64,000 nucleotides of DNA from Bacteroidia bacterium Ga0077558 (GTDB taxonomy: Bacteria; Bacteroidota; Bacteroidia; Chitinophagales; Chitinophagaceae), in contig LNFJ01000039.1 of assembly GCA_001464625.1 (NCBI GenBank), positions 1 through 64,000 on the forward strand, given 5' to 3'. This document shows positions 17,621 through 26,469 of this stretch, one piece after another (positions within the stretch are counted from its first letter, which is position 1; each line of letters starts with the position of its first letter). Below the pieces are notes generated by a model. The model did no database searches, had not been told where the DNA came from, and saw only the letters and a list, made by a program, of their open reading frames with translations. Both the position numbers and the translations under genes were made by a program.

Positions 17621-19324
17621 TTATCCTTTTATTTTGGGCTTTACTGTGGTTGTAGGTTTTACAGAAGCTGGTTTTCTTTCGCCTTTAAGCGTAGAAGCTA
17701 ATTTTATTGCTTCATATGCATTGATAACACCTCCTGCTTTGCTTAATTCACTTAGGTCAACATCATCACCCGTTTCAGGATTTTTTACTTTTATCCCGGG
17801 ATTTTGAGATGATTTTTCAAGCACCATTTTTACCTGTGCAGGACTCAGGTTTGGGTAATATTCCAATAAGAATGCTGCAAGGCCAGCCACTACAGGGGAT
17901 GCCATACTGGTGCCTTGTAAATTTTGATATGTATTACCTCCTGGAACGGTAGAATAAATGCGAACACCCGGAGCAAAAACATCTACTTCTTTTTTACCAT
18001 AATTAGAAAAACTTGCAGTAAGGCCTCCTGCTGCAGGATCGCCACTAGCTCCAACAGTTATCCAATTTGCAGCTCTTTCATTATTGGCGTCAAAAACAGG
18101 AGAAGGATAATTATATGATGTATCAAGATTTTTTGCATCATTACCTGCTGCATGTACTAATAATACACCTTTGCTTTCAGCATACTTCACTGCTTCATCT
18201 ACCCATTTTTTTTCAGGAGAAAAGCTTTTGCCAAAGCTCATATTGATTACCTGTGCGCCATTGTCAACTGCATATCGTATGGCTAATGCAATATCCTTAT
18301 CATGTTCATCTCCATCCGGCACTGCTCTTAAGGTCATAATTTTTACATTACCAGCTACACCTTTCATTCCAACATTATTTGTTCTGGATGCTCCAATAAT
18401 ACCAGAGACATGGGTGCCGTGTAATGCAGATTTATTGTTAACCATTACATCAGGATTGCCATAAAACTTATCATTAAAATCGTCATAATTATCTTTCACA
18501 ATATCCGCTCTATAAGTTTTTGGCGGTGTACTTGCTGCCGTTGCTTTTTTCTCTTCGCCATTTACATAATCACCAAAACCCTCTAAAAATTCCTGGTTTG
18601 TTGATTCTAATGCATCATTGCCGGACATTAGGCCGTATAAAGAGTTTTTTGCTTTTTTGACATCAGCGTCAGTAGAAGTGAATTCCCCTAATTCTATCCC
18701 GGTAAATTTTTCTTTACCCATCGCTTTTCGAAGAATACTATCACTCTTGAGACAATTGGTGTAAGCTCTTTTCAAAAACATAAACTCCAATCCGCTTGAC
18801 TTGCTATTGCCAACAATTTCCTTTTCCGCTCTTTTCCACATCTGGTATTCAATGGCTTCTTCTTTGGAAAGATTTGCAACAGTAATTGTTTTGTCTTCAT
18901 ATTTGCTTTTATACTTATGATAAACTCTTGCCGCTTCATACGAATCTTGCTCCACACTTCTGCCATCACGACCACCTAAAAAATTCCATCCATATATATC
19001 ATCTACATAACCATTCTTATCATCATCAATACCGTTGCCGGGTATTTCTTTGGGGTTTTTCCAAAGCACTTCTTTTAGATCTTCATGTAGTGTATCAATT
19101 CCAGAATCAATAACAGCTACAATAACTGTTTTACTTTTTAGGTTTTTTGATTTTACAAAATCGTAAGCTTTATCGATACTGATTCCATAATAGCCGTTCG
19201 CTTGTTTATCCAATAAGTGCCAGCCCTTTGGTACCTCATCAGATTGTGAGGTTTGGGCAAATGCAAGGACAGAAAACAAGCTGCTAATCGTAAATAGTGA
19301 GGTACGCTTCATTAAACTATTCAT
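17621..19324 (-). CDS. Subtilisin-like serine protease (S8 family), secreted
   Basis: A 567-residue protease. It has a signal peptide (MKRTSLFTISSLFSVLAFAQ), a short pro-segment, then the catalytic triad: Asp in VIAVIDSGIDTLHEDL, His in LHGTHVSGIIGA and Ser in GTSMASPVVAGLA. The Asp and His are about 210 residues apart, because of a large insert rich in Lys and Glu (YHKYKSKYEDKT, then ALESTNQEFLEGFGDYV). Such inserted subtilases are frequent in Bacteroidetes. The C-terminus is a short Lys/Pro/Thr tail (KPASVKPTTTVKPKIKG), not a T9SS domain, so it is probably periplasmic or lipid-free secreted. Two starts are possible (19324 or 19312); both keep the signal peptide. Confidence 0.9.
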   Translation of the reverse strand: MNSLMKRTSLFTISSLFSVLAFAQTSQSDEVPKGWHLLDKQANGYYGISIDKAYDFVKSKNLKSKTVIVAVIDSGIDTLHEDLKEVLWKNPKEIPGNGIDDDKNGYVDDIYGWNFLGGRDGRSVEQDSYEAARVYHKYKSKYEDKTITVANLSKEEAIEYQMWKRAEKEIVGNSKSSGLEFMFLKRAYTNCLKSDSILRKAMGKEKFTGIELGEFTSTDADVKKAKNSLYGLMSGNDALESTNQEFLEGFGDYVNGEEKKATAASTPPKTYRADIVKDNYDDFNDKFYGNPDVMVNNKSALHGTHVSGIIGASRTNNVGMKGVAGNVKIMTLRAVPDGDEHDKDIALAIRYAVDNGAQVINMSFGKSFSPEKKWVDEAVKYAESKGVLLVHAAGNDAKNLDTSYNYPSPVFDANNERAANWITVGASGDPAAGGLTASFSNYGKKEVDVFAPGVRIYSTVPGGNTYQNLQGTSMASPVVAGLAAFLLEYYPNLSPAQVKMVLEKSSQNPGIKVKNPETGDDVDLSELSKAGGVINAYEAIKLASTLKGERKPASVKPTTTVKPKIKG

Positions 19325-19397
19325 TTGTCTTATTTTATTATCTACAAAATTGGTAAAGGGGTTAAAATTAATGATTACCATTCATACATTTTACATA

Positions 19398-19425
19398 AAT
19401 AAAGCCCCGTTTAAAGGGCTTTATT
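19398..19425 (-). terminator. Terminator after the OmpA/TSP3 gene
   Basis: A perfect 10-bp stem, AATAAAGCCC (19398-19407) with GGGCTTTATT (19416-19425), loop CGTTTAAA. It follows the stop of the minus-strand gene. Confidence 0.7.
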
Positions 19426-19453
19426 GCAGTTTTTTGACGCTTGCTTAACAAGC

Positions 19454-21028
19454 TTAGTTGCTTAGCTTCAATTCAACACGACGATTTTGTGATTTCTCTG
19501 CAGCTGTTTTACCAGTACTAAGTGGTAGATCAGGACCATAACCTTTAGTGGTAAGCCTGCCTGCCTCAATACCTTTTAATTCAAGATAAGATTTTACTCT
19601 TTCGGCTCTTTTTTCCGACAAAATCATATTGGCGGCATAAATTCCATCATTACTGGTATGTCCTTCAATTAAAACATTTAATAATGGGTTTTCCAGCAAA
19701 ATCTTCGCTACATCATCCAACACTTTTAAAGAGCCTGGTAATAAATCAGCTTTTGCATGTTCAAACTGTATTCGTTGAGCAGCAAAATTTACTTTATCTA
19801 CAATTGCCTTTTTGATTTCCGGGCAACCACTATTTTCTTTTAGGCCCTTTTCTTTAGGACATTTATCTTCTTCATCATTAACACCATCTCCATCCGTATC
19901 CGGTACAGGGCATCCATTATATTTTGCCAAACCTACTTGAGTTGGGCATTTGTCATTTTCATCATTAATGCCATCTTTGTCTGTATCAGGAACCGGACAG
20001 CCATTATATTTGGCTGCACCTGCTACATCCGGGCATTTATCAACATCATCAGAAACGCCATCTTTGTCTGTATCAGGAACCGGACAGCCGTTATTTAATT
20101 TCGGCCCTTTTGCATCCGGACATTTATCATCTTTGTCAGCCACTCCATCACCATCTTTATCCGGGCAGCCATTAGTTGCTAATGTTCCGGGTTCGGTTGG
20201 ACATTGGTCTTTATCATCTGCTATACCATCTGCATCTGCATCGGGGCATCCATTCGTAATTGCAGGACCTGCCTCTGTTTTACAACTATCCTGATCATCA
20301 GGAATGCCATCTCTGTCTTTATCTTTTATTTTTTCAATGGCAACTGGTTTGCCAAGAAAAACACCTAATGTAAGACCTATAACCTGGTGCTTAAATGTTC
20401 CATTGTAATCTATTGCTGTAAAGAAATCATTTAAACCACGGCTGTAATTAGCGGTAAGAAACACACGGCCAAACTCAACACCAATCAAACCATTCACACC
20501 AAAATTTAATACTTCGTACTGCCCTGGTTTTTTTCCAACAGGCAGATCGTTGTTCTCATCAGATTGCGACACGCCAGTTTGTGTGATAGTTTGCGAAGTT
20601 TCCTGGCCATTAAAAAAGAAGGATGCATAAGGACCAACACCAATCAGGAATTTCGTTTTAGTACCAAACTTCCGAACTATGTTTAAAGGAACATCTATAT
20701 AATTTACATACTGGGTGTTTTTTTGGCTTATGATGGTGCTTGTGGAAGGATCAAATCGCTGATCGAATTTTCTTCCTTTGTGATGATAAAGCACACCCGG
20801 CTGAAAGTAAAAATTGGAATTCATACCGAATTGTAAATCGGCAATAAAGCCCAGGTGTAATCCTGTTCTTCCTTTGTAACTGTCTTTTATATCGTTCCAA
20901 TTTGGCAGATCGTTTGTTTCAATCACACTTGATTGATGGCCACCACCGGCAAGAGCAATTCTGAGTTGTGCCTGAGAGATTATACTGCCGCATATTATTA
21001 TTAGGAAGAGAAGGCCAATTTTTTTCAT
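19454..21028 (-). CDS. OmpA-family outer-membrane protein with thrombospondin type 3 repeats
   Basis: A 524-residue protein. It has a signal peptide (MKKIGLLFLIIICGSIISQAQ), an outer-membrane beta-barrel of about 220 residues (VLYHHKGRKFDQRF, GVEFGRVFLTANYSRGLNDF), then about six calcium-binding TSP3 repeats of the type DxDxDGxxDxxDxCP (roughly 235-405). The OmpA C-terminal domain follows (VLIEGHTSNDGIYAANMILS, RAERVKSYL, GYGPDLPLS, NRRVELKL), which binds peptidoglycan. Such proteins anchor the outer membrane to the cell wall. The TSP3 part is also a DNA-level repeat and could vary in copy number. It is monocistronic between two terminators. Confidence 0.93.
   Translation of the reverse strand: MKKIGLLFLIIICGSIISQAQLRIALAGGGHQSSVIETNDLPNWNDIKDSYKGRTGLHLGFIADLQFGMNSNFYFQPGVLYHHKGRKFDQRFDPSTSTIISQKNTQYVNYIDVPLNIVRKFGTKTKFLIGVGPYASFFFNGQETSQTITQTGVSQSDENNDLPVGKKPGQYEVLNFGVNGLIGVEFGRVFLTANYSRGLNDFFTAIDYNGTFKHQVIGLTLGVFLGKPVAIEKIKDKDRDGIPDDQDSCKTEAGPAITNGCPDADADGIADDKDQCPTEPGTLATNGCPDKDGDGVADKDDKCPDAKGPKLNNGCPVPDTDKDGVSDDVDKCPDVAGAAKYNGCPVPDTDKDGINDENDKCPTQVGLAKYNGCPVPDTDGDGVNDEEDKCPKEKGLKENSGCPEIKKAIVDKVNFAAQRIQFEHAKADLLPGSLKVLDDVAKILLENPLLNVLIEGHTSNDGIYAANMILSEKRAERVKSYLELKGIEAGRLTTKGYGPDLPLSTGKTAAEKSQNRRVELKLSN
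19855..20320 (-). repeat. Imperfect in-frame repeats encoding the TSP3 region
   Basis: About six units of roughly 70-80 bp inside the OmpA-family gene, each carrying a variant of the GGACATTTATC / CCATCTTTGTC / GGGCA pattern. Two neighbouring units near 19970-20090 are almost identical, a possible site of repeat-number change. Confidence 0.65.
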
Positions 21029-21110
21029 GGGTTAAGTTGTTGATTTGGTGGATTGGGGGTGTAAAAGTTGCAAATATTTCTCATAAATCAAAGCAAAAGA
21101 CCGCATAAAT

Positions 21111-21140
21111 AAAGGGCTTTAGTGAAAACTAAAGCCCTTT
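21111..21140 (-). terminator. Terminator after the aldehyde dehydrogenase gene
   Basis: A perfect 13-bp stem (21111-21123 with 21128-21140) and GAAA/TTTC loop, followed on the minus strand by a T-rich run. Confidence 0.85.
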
Positions 21141-21180
21141 AAAGGTGTTGTTTCTTAATGCTTTAGGCCAGCTTTACCAA

Positions 21181-22704
21181 TTATATATCAAACTTAATAC
21201 CTTGTGCTAATGGAAGGGATGTGCTGTAATTGATGGTGTTCGTCTGCCTCCGCATATATACTTTCCATGCATCGCTACCGCTTTCACGGCCACCACCAGT
21301 TTCTTTTTCGCCACCAAAAGCACCGCCAATTTCGGCACCGGAAGTACCAATGTTAACGTTGGCAATACCACAATCACTCCCGGCATGAGAAAGAAATTGT
21401 TCCGCTTCTCTTAGGTTTAAAGTCATAATAGAAGAAGATAATCCTTGCGGCACTTCATTTTGTATAGCAATCGCTTCATCAATTGTTTTATACTTCAATA
21501 AATAAAGTATTGGTGCAAAAGTTTCATGCTGCACAATTTTATATCCAGGTTGTGCTTCTGCCACACAAGGTTTTACATAACAGCCACTTTCATATCCTTT
21601 TCCGGTAAGTTCACCACCTTCCACAACAAAGTTGCCGCCTTCGGCTTTGCATTGTTCAATTGCTTTCAGATACATCGCTACCGCATCTCTATCAATCAAC
21701 GGGCCTACATGATTATTTTGATCTAAAGGATCGCCAATGCGAAGCTGTTTATATGCAGCAACTAACTTATTTTTTATAGAATCATAAATGTCTTCATGAA
21801 TAATCAATCTTCTTGTGGTAGTACAACGTTGCCCTGCCGTACCAACCGCACCAAATATTGCACCGAGTATAGCAATATCGAGATCTGCATCTTTTGAAAT
21901 AATGATGGCATTGTTTCCACCCAATTCTAATAATGCTCTTCCTAATCTTGCACCTACAGTTGCGCCAACTGCTTTGCCCATTCTCGTGGAGCCGGTTGCG
22001 GATAATAATGGAACTCTTGTATCAGCACTCATCCATTCACCAACTTCACGGCCGCCGATTATTAAACCGCAAACTCCTTCCGGGACATTATTCTTTTTAA
22101 ATACTTCTGTAATTATATTTTGACAAGCTATACCGCACAATGGAGTTTTTTCTGAAGGCTTCCAAATGCACACATCACCACAAACCCATGCAAGCATAGT
22201 GTTCCAACTCCACACTGCTACCGGAAAATTGAAGGCCGAAATTATTCCAACTATACCCAATGGATGATATTGCTCATACATTCTATGCCCCGGCCGTTCA
22301 CTATGCATCGTCAATCCATGTAATTGTCTGGAAAGACCAACAGCAAAATCACAGATGTCTATCATTTCCTGCACCTCACCATAGCCTTCCTGCAAGCTTT
22401 TGCCCATTTCATATGATACAAGTTTGCCTAATGGTTCTTTATATTGTCTTAATGCTTCACCAACCTGCCGTACAATTTCACCTCTTTTTGGCGCAGGCAT
22501 TAAACGCCAAGTGATAAAAGCTTCTTCAGCTTTTTTGATTACGGCTTCATACCTTGCTTTATCGGCAGAAATTACAGAACTTATCTTTTTCCCATCAACA
22601 GGAGAGAAGGAATCAATTGTTTCGCCTGCAGATTCTAACCATTCTGTCCCTGTACTTACACCTTTATTTGTCGTTTCAATTTTTAATGCTTTCAGAAAAT
22701 CCAT
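21181..22704 (-). CDS. amaB: ALDH7-type aldehyde dehydrogenase (probable aminoadipate-semialdehyde dehydrogenase)
   Basis: A 507-residue NAD-dependent aldehyde dehydrogenase. The catalytic Cys lies in GTAGQRCTTTRRL and the general base Glu in RALLELGGNNAII. NAD-binding residues stand in ISAFNFPVAVWSWNTM and WKPSEKTPL. Length and motifs (SEMGKSLQEGYGEVQEMID-type N-part, then NIGTSGAEIGGAFGGEKETG) fit the ALDH7/antiquitin group, which oxidises 2-aminoadipate semialdehyde in lysine breakdown. The lysine pathway is inferred from the subfamily; no other lysine gene is adjacent. A terminator follows, and the TonB-dependent receptor stop is 15 nt upstream of its start, so they may share a transcript. 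Confidence 0.85.
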   Translation of the reverse strand: MDFLKALKIETTNKGVSTGTEWLESAGETIDSFSPVDGKKISSVISADKARYEAVIKKAEEAFITWRLMPAPKRGEIVRQVGEALRQYKEPLGKLVSYEMGKSLQEGYGEVQEMIDICDFAVGLSRQLHGLTMHSERPGHRMYEQYHPLGIVGIISAFNFPVAVWSWNTMLAWVCGDVCIWKPSEKTPLCGIACQNIITEVFKKNNVPEGVCGLIIGGREVGEWMSADTRVPLLSATGSTRMGKAVGATVGARLGRALLELGGNNAIIISKDADLDIAILGAIFGAVGTAGQRCTTTRRLIIHEDIYDSIKNKLVAAYKQLRIGDPLDQNNHVGPLIDRDAVAMYLKAIEQCKAEGGNFVVEGGELTGKGYESGCYVKPCVAEAQPGYKIVQHETFAPILYLLKYKTIDEAIAIQNEVPQGLSSSIMTLNLREAEQFLSHAGSDCGIANVNIGTSGAEIGGAFGGEKETGGGRESGSDAWKVYMRRQTNTINYSTSLPLAQGIKFDI

Positions 22705-22719
22705 ACTTATTATTTAAGG

Positions 22720-24639
22720 TTACAAAGCTATCTCAATTCCGGCTGATAACCATCGGCCTGGCATTTTGCTACCCAGAAGATCACTATATTTCTTATCAAA
22801 TAAATTATCTGTCTGTATAAATAGTTTCCCACCCTTTTTTAAGAACTGCCAACCAACTTTTGTATTAAATACAAAGTAAGAGGGAGTAATTTCTGCACTG
22901 ATAGGATTTGCTTTTTGTGCCGTCCGTTTTTTATAAACACCACTTACGGAAATACTGAAAGCCTGAAAACGATAGGCCGCAGCGAAATTCAGTAAATATT
23001 TTGCATGAGATGAAATATAAAATGATGGAACCGGAGCATCATTTTTTGATCGTAGCGAAGTAAATCCGGCAGTGGCAAATAATTCTGAATTAGCATTGAT
23101 TTTTTTATTGTACATCAGATCAATTTCAATACCAGTTGTTTTTACAGTTTCTACATTTTTGGCTAAGGCATAGTTTCCAGCGGGACTAAGATTTTCCTTT
23201 CTTGGCATTTCTGAATATGGAGTAGGTGTCCAATCAATTAAATCATTATGGTCACGATAAAAAATAGTGCTGGTAATTTTAAAACCATTTCCTGCATTAT
23301 AATCAACACCGGCTTCAACATTCCATGATTGTTCTGCCTTTAAATCAGGATTGCCGATGCTGCCACCAGTTACAAGAGCTTTACCATAGTTGTTATATCG
23401 TTCTGTAAAATCTGCGTCCCTGAACGATTTACCTGCTGAGGCTCTTACAGTAAATTTTGAAGATGACCAGGCTGCATTTACCTGTGGTACTAATACTACG
23501 CCATAGTTTTCATCCCAATCCAATCGTACACTTTCATTTATATAAAAGCCGTTTCCCAATTTGTGACGGAGTATTCCATACAATGCTCCATGCCACAACT
23601 CATGGTTTCCTCTGTCATTTGATTTGATTGCTTTTCTATGTGTTTGAACACCTGCTGTGAAACTGTGTTGAGGGTTAATAACTCCGGAATAATATAATTG
23701 TGTTGTAAAAAGATTGCTTTTATTATCATTGGGAACAGACCGGGGATTGAACCAATATTGGTCTCTTAATTTTTTATATGCCACATCAAAATTGAAACTA
23801 CCTTTTTTTGTTTTCTTTACCAGGTTAAGATGATTCCAAAAGGTGTTTACTTTTTCATTGGCGGTATCGCTTGCAAAAGTGGTATAGAAATTCTGTGCAT
23901 TAAATTTTCTAAAATCAACAGCGGTTCTAAAATTGATTGTCCAATCTTTTTTTAATTGTTGTGAGAATGCAATAGTAGCAGTAGTAAGATGAAAAAATCC
24001 ATCCGTTCCTCGCAATTGTGGTCCGTTTGCATTGTTTGATGCCAACCCTCCTGAAAGAGTCGTTTTGTTTTTTGTATAACTAAAAGCTGCGTCCGCATTA
24101 AAGAGTTGGTACTCGCCACCAACTATTCTGCCCGTCAATTGATTTTTTCTTTTTTCAAGTTTATTAGCAAAAGTTTTAGTGATGATATTAATTACACCAC
24201 CTACTGCTTCAGAGCCATATATTGCAGAAGCACTTCCTTTTAGAATTTCAATTCTTTCTATTTCTGATGGATGGATGGGAGAATAGCTGTTAAAGTGTCC
24301 TGTCAAAGGATCATTTAGTTTTACGCCGTCAATAATTACCAATACTTGTTGAAATGTGCCTCCACGAATTACAATATCACTTTGCGAACCTTGTGCCCCC
24401 CGCATTTGCACTTCAATGCCGGGTAAGTAACGAAGCAATTCATCAATAGAATTAACAGGTAGTGATTTAAAGAGTTCCCCCTTTATACTAATTACATTTC
24501 TTCCACTTTCTTTTTGTTGCTGTGCAGATTGATTAGCGGTTATAATTACATTCTCCATTTCCACATCCGTTTGTTGCGAATAGAGATCTGTAATTAGATA
24601 ATAAGAGACGAGTAGTAATAAACCCTTTCGGAATTGCAT
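22720..24639 (-). CDS. TonB-dependent outer-membrane receptor (BtuB-like size)
   Basis: A 639-residue receptor: short signal peptide (FRKGLLLLVSYYLITDLYSQ), TonB box-like ENVIITAN, plug domain (LPVNSIDELLRYLPGIEVQM, SQSDIVIRGGTFQQVLVIID, EILKGSASAIYGSEAVGGVI) and a 22-strand-type barrel ending GRWLSAGIEIAL with a C-terminal hydrophobic residue. It lacks the N-terminal carboxypeptidase-regulatory domain of SusC proteins, so it is more like a siderophore or cobalamin receptor. The 85-bp upstream region is too short for, and shows no sign of, a cobalamin riboswitch. Substrate unknown. Confidence 0.88.
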   Translation of the reverse strand: MQFRKGLLLLVSYYLITDLYSQQTDVEMENVIITANQSAQQQKESGRNVISIKGELFKSLPVNSIDELLRYLPGIEVQMRGAQGSQSDIVIRGGTFQQVLVIIDGVKLNDPLTGHFNSYSPIHPSEIERIEILKGSASAIYGSEAVGGVINIITKTFANKLEKRKNQLTGRIVGGEYQLFNADAAFSYTKNKTTLSGGLASNNANGPQLRGTDGFFHLTTATIAFSQQLKKDWTINFRTAVDFRKFNAQNFYTTFASDTANEKVNTFWNHLNLVKKTKKGSFNFDVAYKKLRDQYWFNPRSVPNDNKSNLFTTQLYYSGVINPQHSFTAGVQTHRKAIKSNDRGNHELWHGALYGILRHKLGNGFYINESVRLDWDENYGVVLVPQVNAAWSSSKFTVRASAGKSFRDADFTERYNNYGKALVTGGSIGNPDLKAEQSWNVEAGVDYNAGNGFKITSTIFYRDHNDLIDWTPTPYSEMPRKENLSPAGNYALAKNVETVKTTGIEIDLMYNKKINANSELFATAGFTSLRSKNDAPVPSFYISSHAKYLLNFAAAYRFQAFSISVSGVYKKRTAQKANPISAEITPSYFVFNTKVGWQFLKKGGKLFIQTDNLFDKKYSDLLGSKMPGRWLSAGIEIAL

Positions 24640-24724
24640 GCATCAATTTTATCGCAAAAATAGGGGAGTGGTTGTAAAGAAAAATCTTATGTGTAGGTAG
24701 TACGCTGAAGTTTGCCTTAACATG

Positions 24725-25540
24725 TCAGTATTGCTCACTATCGTTCGGAAAATCTTTCGATTTTACATCACTGATATATTGCTGCACTGCTTTAGTAGCC
24801 TGCTCATGAATATTAAGATATTGACGGAGAAAGCGAGGCTTGAATTCTGTGATGATACCCAGCATGTCATGCATTACTAAAACTTGACCATCGCAATTGC
24901 CGCCTGCTCCAATGCCGATTGTTGGGATAGATAAACTTTCAGAAACTTCTTTGGCTAAATTGGCTGGAATTTTTTCTAACACAATGGCAAAACAACCAGC
25001 TTCTTCCAATAGCTTGGCATCTCTTTTTAACTTATTTGCCTCCGCTTCTTCTTTAGCCCTTACAGTGTAAGTGCCGAATTTATAAATTGATTGTGGAGTT
25101 AATCCTAAGTGCCCCATTACCGGAATACCTGCAGAAACTATTTTTTTTATGGAATCAAGTACTTCTTCACCACCTTCTAATTTGATGGAGTGTCCGCCTG
25201 TTTCTTTCATAATGCGAATGGCAGATGCAAGAGCAATGTCGGAGTTAGACTGATAGGAGCCAAAAGGTAAATCAACTACCACCAAACAACGGTCAATGCC
25301 ACGTATAACTGACGAGGCATGATAAATCATCTGATCAAGAGTTATGGGTAAAGTAGTTTCATGGCCTGCCATAACATTAGATGCAGAATCTCCCACTAAT
25401 ATCACATCAATCCCTGCTCCATCAATAATTTTAGCAAAGGAAAAATCGTAAGCCGTTAGCATGCTGATCTTTTCACCAGCAACTTTCATTTTTAGCAAAG
25501 TATTGGTCGTTACTTTCTTTACTTCTTTATTAACTGACAT
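24725..25540 (-). CDS. panB: 3-methyl-2-oxobutanoate hydroxymethyltransferase
   Basis: A 271-residue enzyme of pantothenate synthesis that adds a hydroxymethyl group from methylene-THF to ketoisovalerate to give ketopantoate. Signatures: [18 protein letters not shown] (substrate loop), [17 protein letters not shown] (metal-binding Asp), [19 protein letters not shown] and [17 protein letters not shown]. The TIM-barrel length fits. It stands in a minus-strand group with ppx, ppk, rfaE2 and panC; panC, which takes its product one step later, is about 5 kb upstream. Confidence 0.95.
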   Translation of the reverse strand: MSVNKEVKKVTTNTLLKMKVAGEKISMLTAYDFSFAKIIDGAGIDVILVGDSASNVMAGHETTLPITLDQMIYHASSVIRGIDRCLVVVDLPFGSYQSNSDIALASAIRIMKETGGHSIKLEGGEEVLDSIKKIVSAGIPVMGHLGLTPQSIYKFGTYTVRAKEEAEANKLKRDAKLLEEAGCFAIVLEKIPANLAKEVSESLSIPTIGIGAGGNCDGQVLVMHDMLGIITEFKPRFLRQYLNIHEQATKAVQQYISDVKSKDFPNDSEQY

Positions 25541-25572
25541 GCGGAAAATTTAGAGTATAAATGTATTTAAAA

Positions 25573-26469
25573 TCAAACTTCAAGATCTTTCAGCCTTACT
25601 TCTTCGTAGAGGTGTTGAATTAATCCATCTGCCAAGCCAATTTTAGGAACGTAAATTTCTTCGGCATCGGCCCAGCGCATAACATTTATATAAATAAGTA
25701 ATGCAGGAACAATAACATCGGCCCTGTCTTCTCTTAATTTGTGCAAACTTATTCGTTGCTCCATCGACAGATTACTAAATTCCTTGTAATAGTCTCTGAG
25801 TAAATCCAATGACAAAGGCTTTCCTTCCTTGCGTTTAGAAAGAGAGAATATTTTATTGATATTGCCACCGGATCCAATAGCTGTTACATGATGATAGCCT
25901 TTTGTTTTTGTACGGATGTATTCCTTCAACTCATCCCATGCAGCCTCAGCTACCTGATTTTTTAATAAACGAATGGTACCAATATTGAAGGATTCTTTAA
26001 AGATCAATTTGCCATCACTAAAAAAAGTAATGTCAGTACTGCCCCCACCAACGTCCACATATAAATAAGATTCGTCAGCAGTCATTGCCTCTGCAACATG
26101 ATTCTCATAAATAAAAGAAGCTTCTTCCTGTCCACTTATTACCTTTATTTCAATGCCTGTTTCTGCTTTTACTTTTTTGATAATGTCGGCAGCATTCGTG
26201 GCATCCCGCATGGCAGATGTGGCACAAGCTTTCAAATGTTTTACCTCGTATACATCCAGCAATAACTTGTAGGACTTTATTGTCTTGATGATTTTTTCTG
26301 TTTTGCCTGCAGAAATTTCGCCCTTGTCGAAAACATCAAAGCCGAGACGTAGTGGCACTCGGACCAGAACAGTTTTAATAAATTCAGGAACTCCCTGCGG
26401 TCCTGCAATTACATCAGTTATTAATAATCTTGCTGCGTTACTTCCAATATCAATTGCTGCCAGTCTCAC
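25573..26469 (-). CDS. ppx: Exopolyphosphatase (Ppx/GppA family)
   Basis: A 298-residue protein of the ASKHA phosphatase superfamily. Phosphate-binding loops: AAIDIGSNAARLLI at the N-terminus and YVDVGGGSTDITFFS near residue 140; the catalytic region includes SGQEEASFIYENH. It removes terminal phosphates from polyphosphate or hydrolyses pppGpp. It is short, lacking the C-terminal HD-like domain found in longer Ppx proteins, as is common in Bacteroidetes. Its start lies inside the 3' end of ppk (20-bp overlap), so breakdown and synthesis of polyphosphate are translated from one message. Confidence 0.92.
   Translation of the reverse strand: MRLAAIDIGSNAARLLITDVIAGPQGVPEFIKTVLVRVPLRLGFDVFDKGEISAGKTEKIIKTIKSYKLLLDVYEVKHLKACATSAMRDATNAADIIKKVKAETGIEIKVISGQEEASFIYENHVAEAMTADESYLYVDVGGGSTDITFFSDGKLIFKESFNIGTIRLLKNQVAEAAWDELKEYIRTKTKGYHHVTAIGSGGNINKIFSLSKRKEGKPLSLDLLRDYYKEFSNLSMEQRISLHKLREDRADVIVPALLIYINVMRWADAEEIYVPKIGLADGLIQHLYEEVRLKDLEV

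Noticed and set aside
24640-24724. Cobalamin riboswitch before the TonB-dependent receptor
   Set aside because: The stretch is too short and no B12-box-like sequence was seen.
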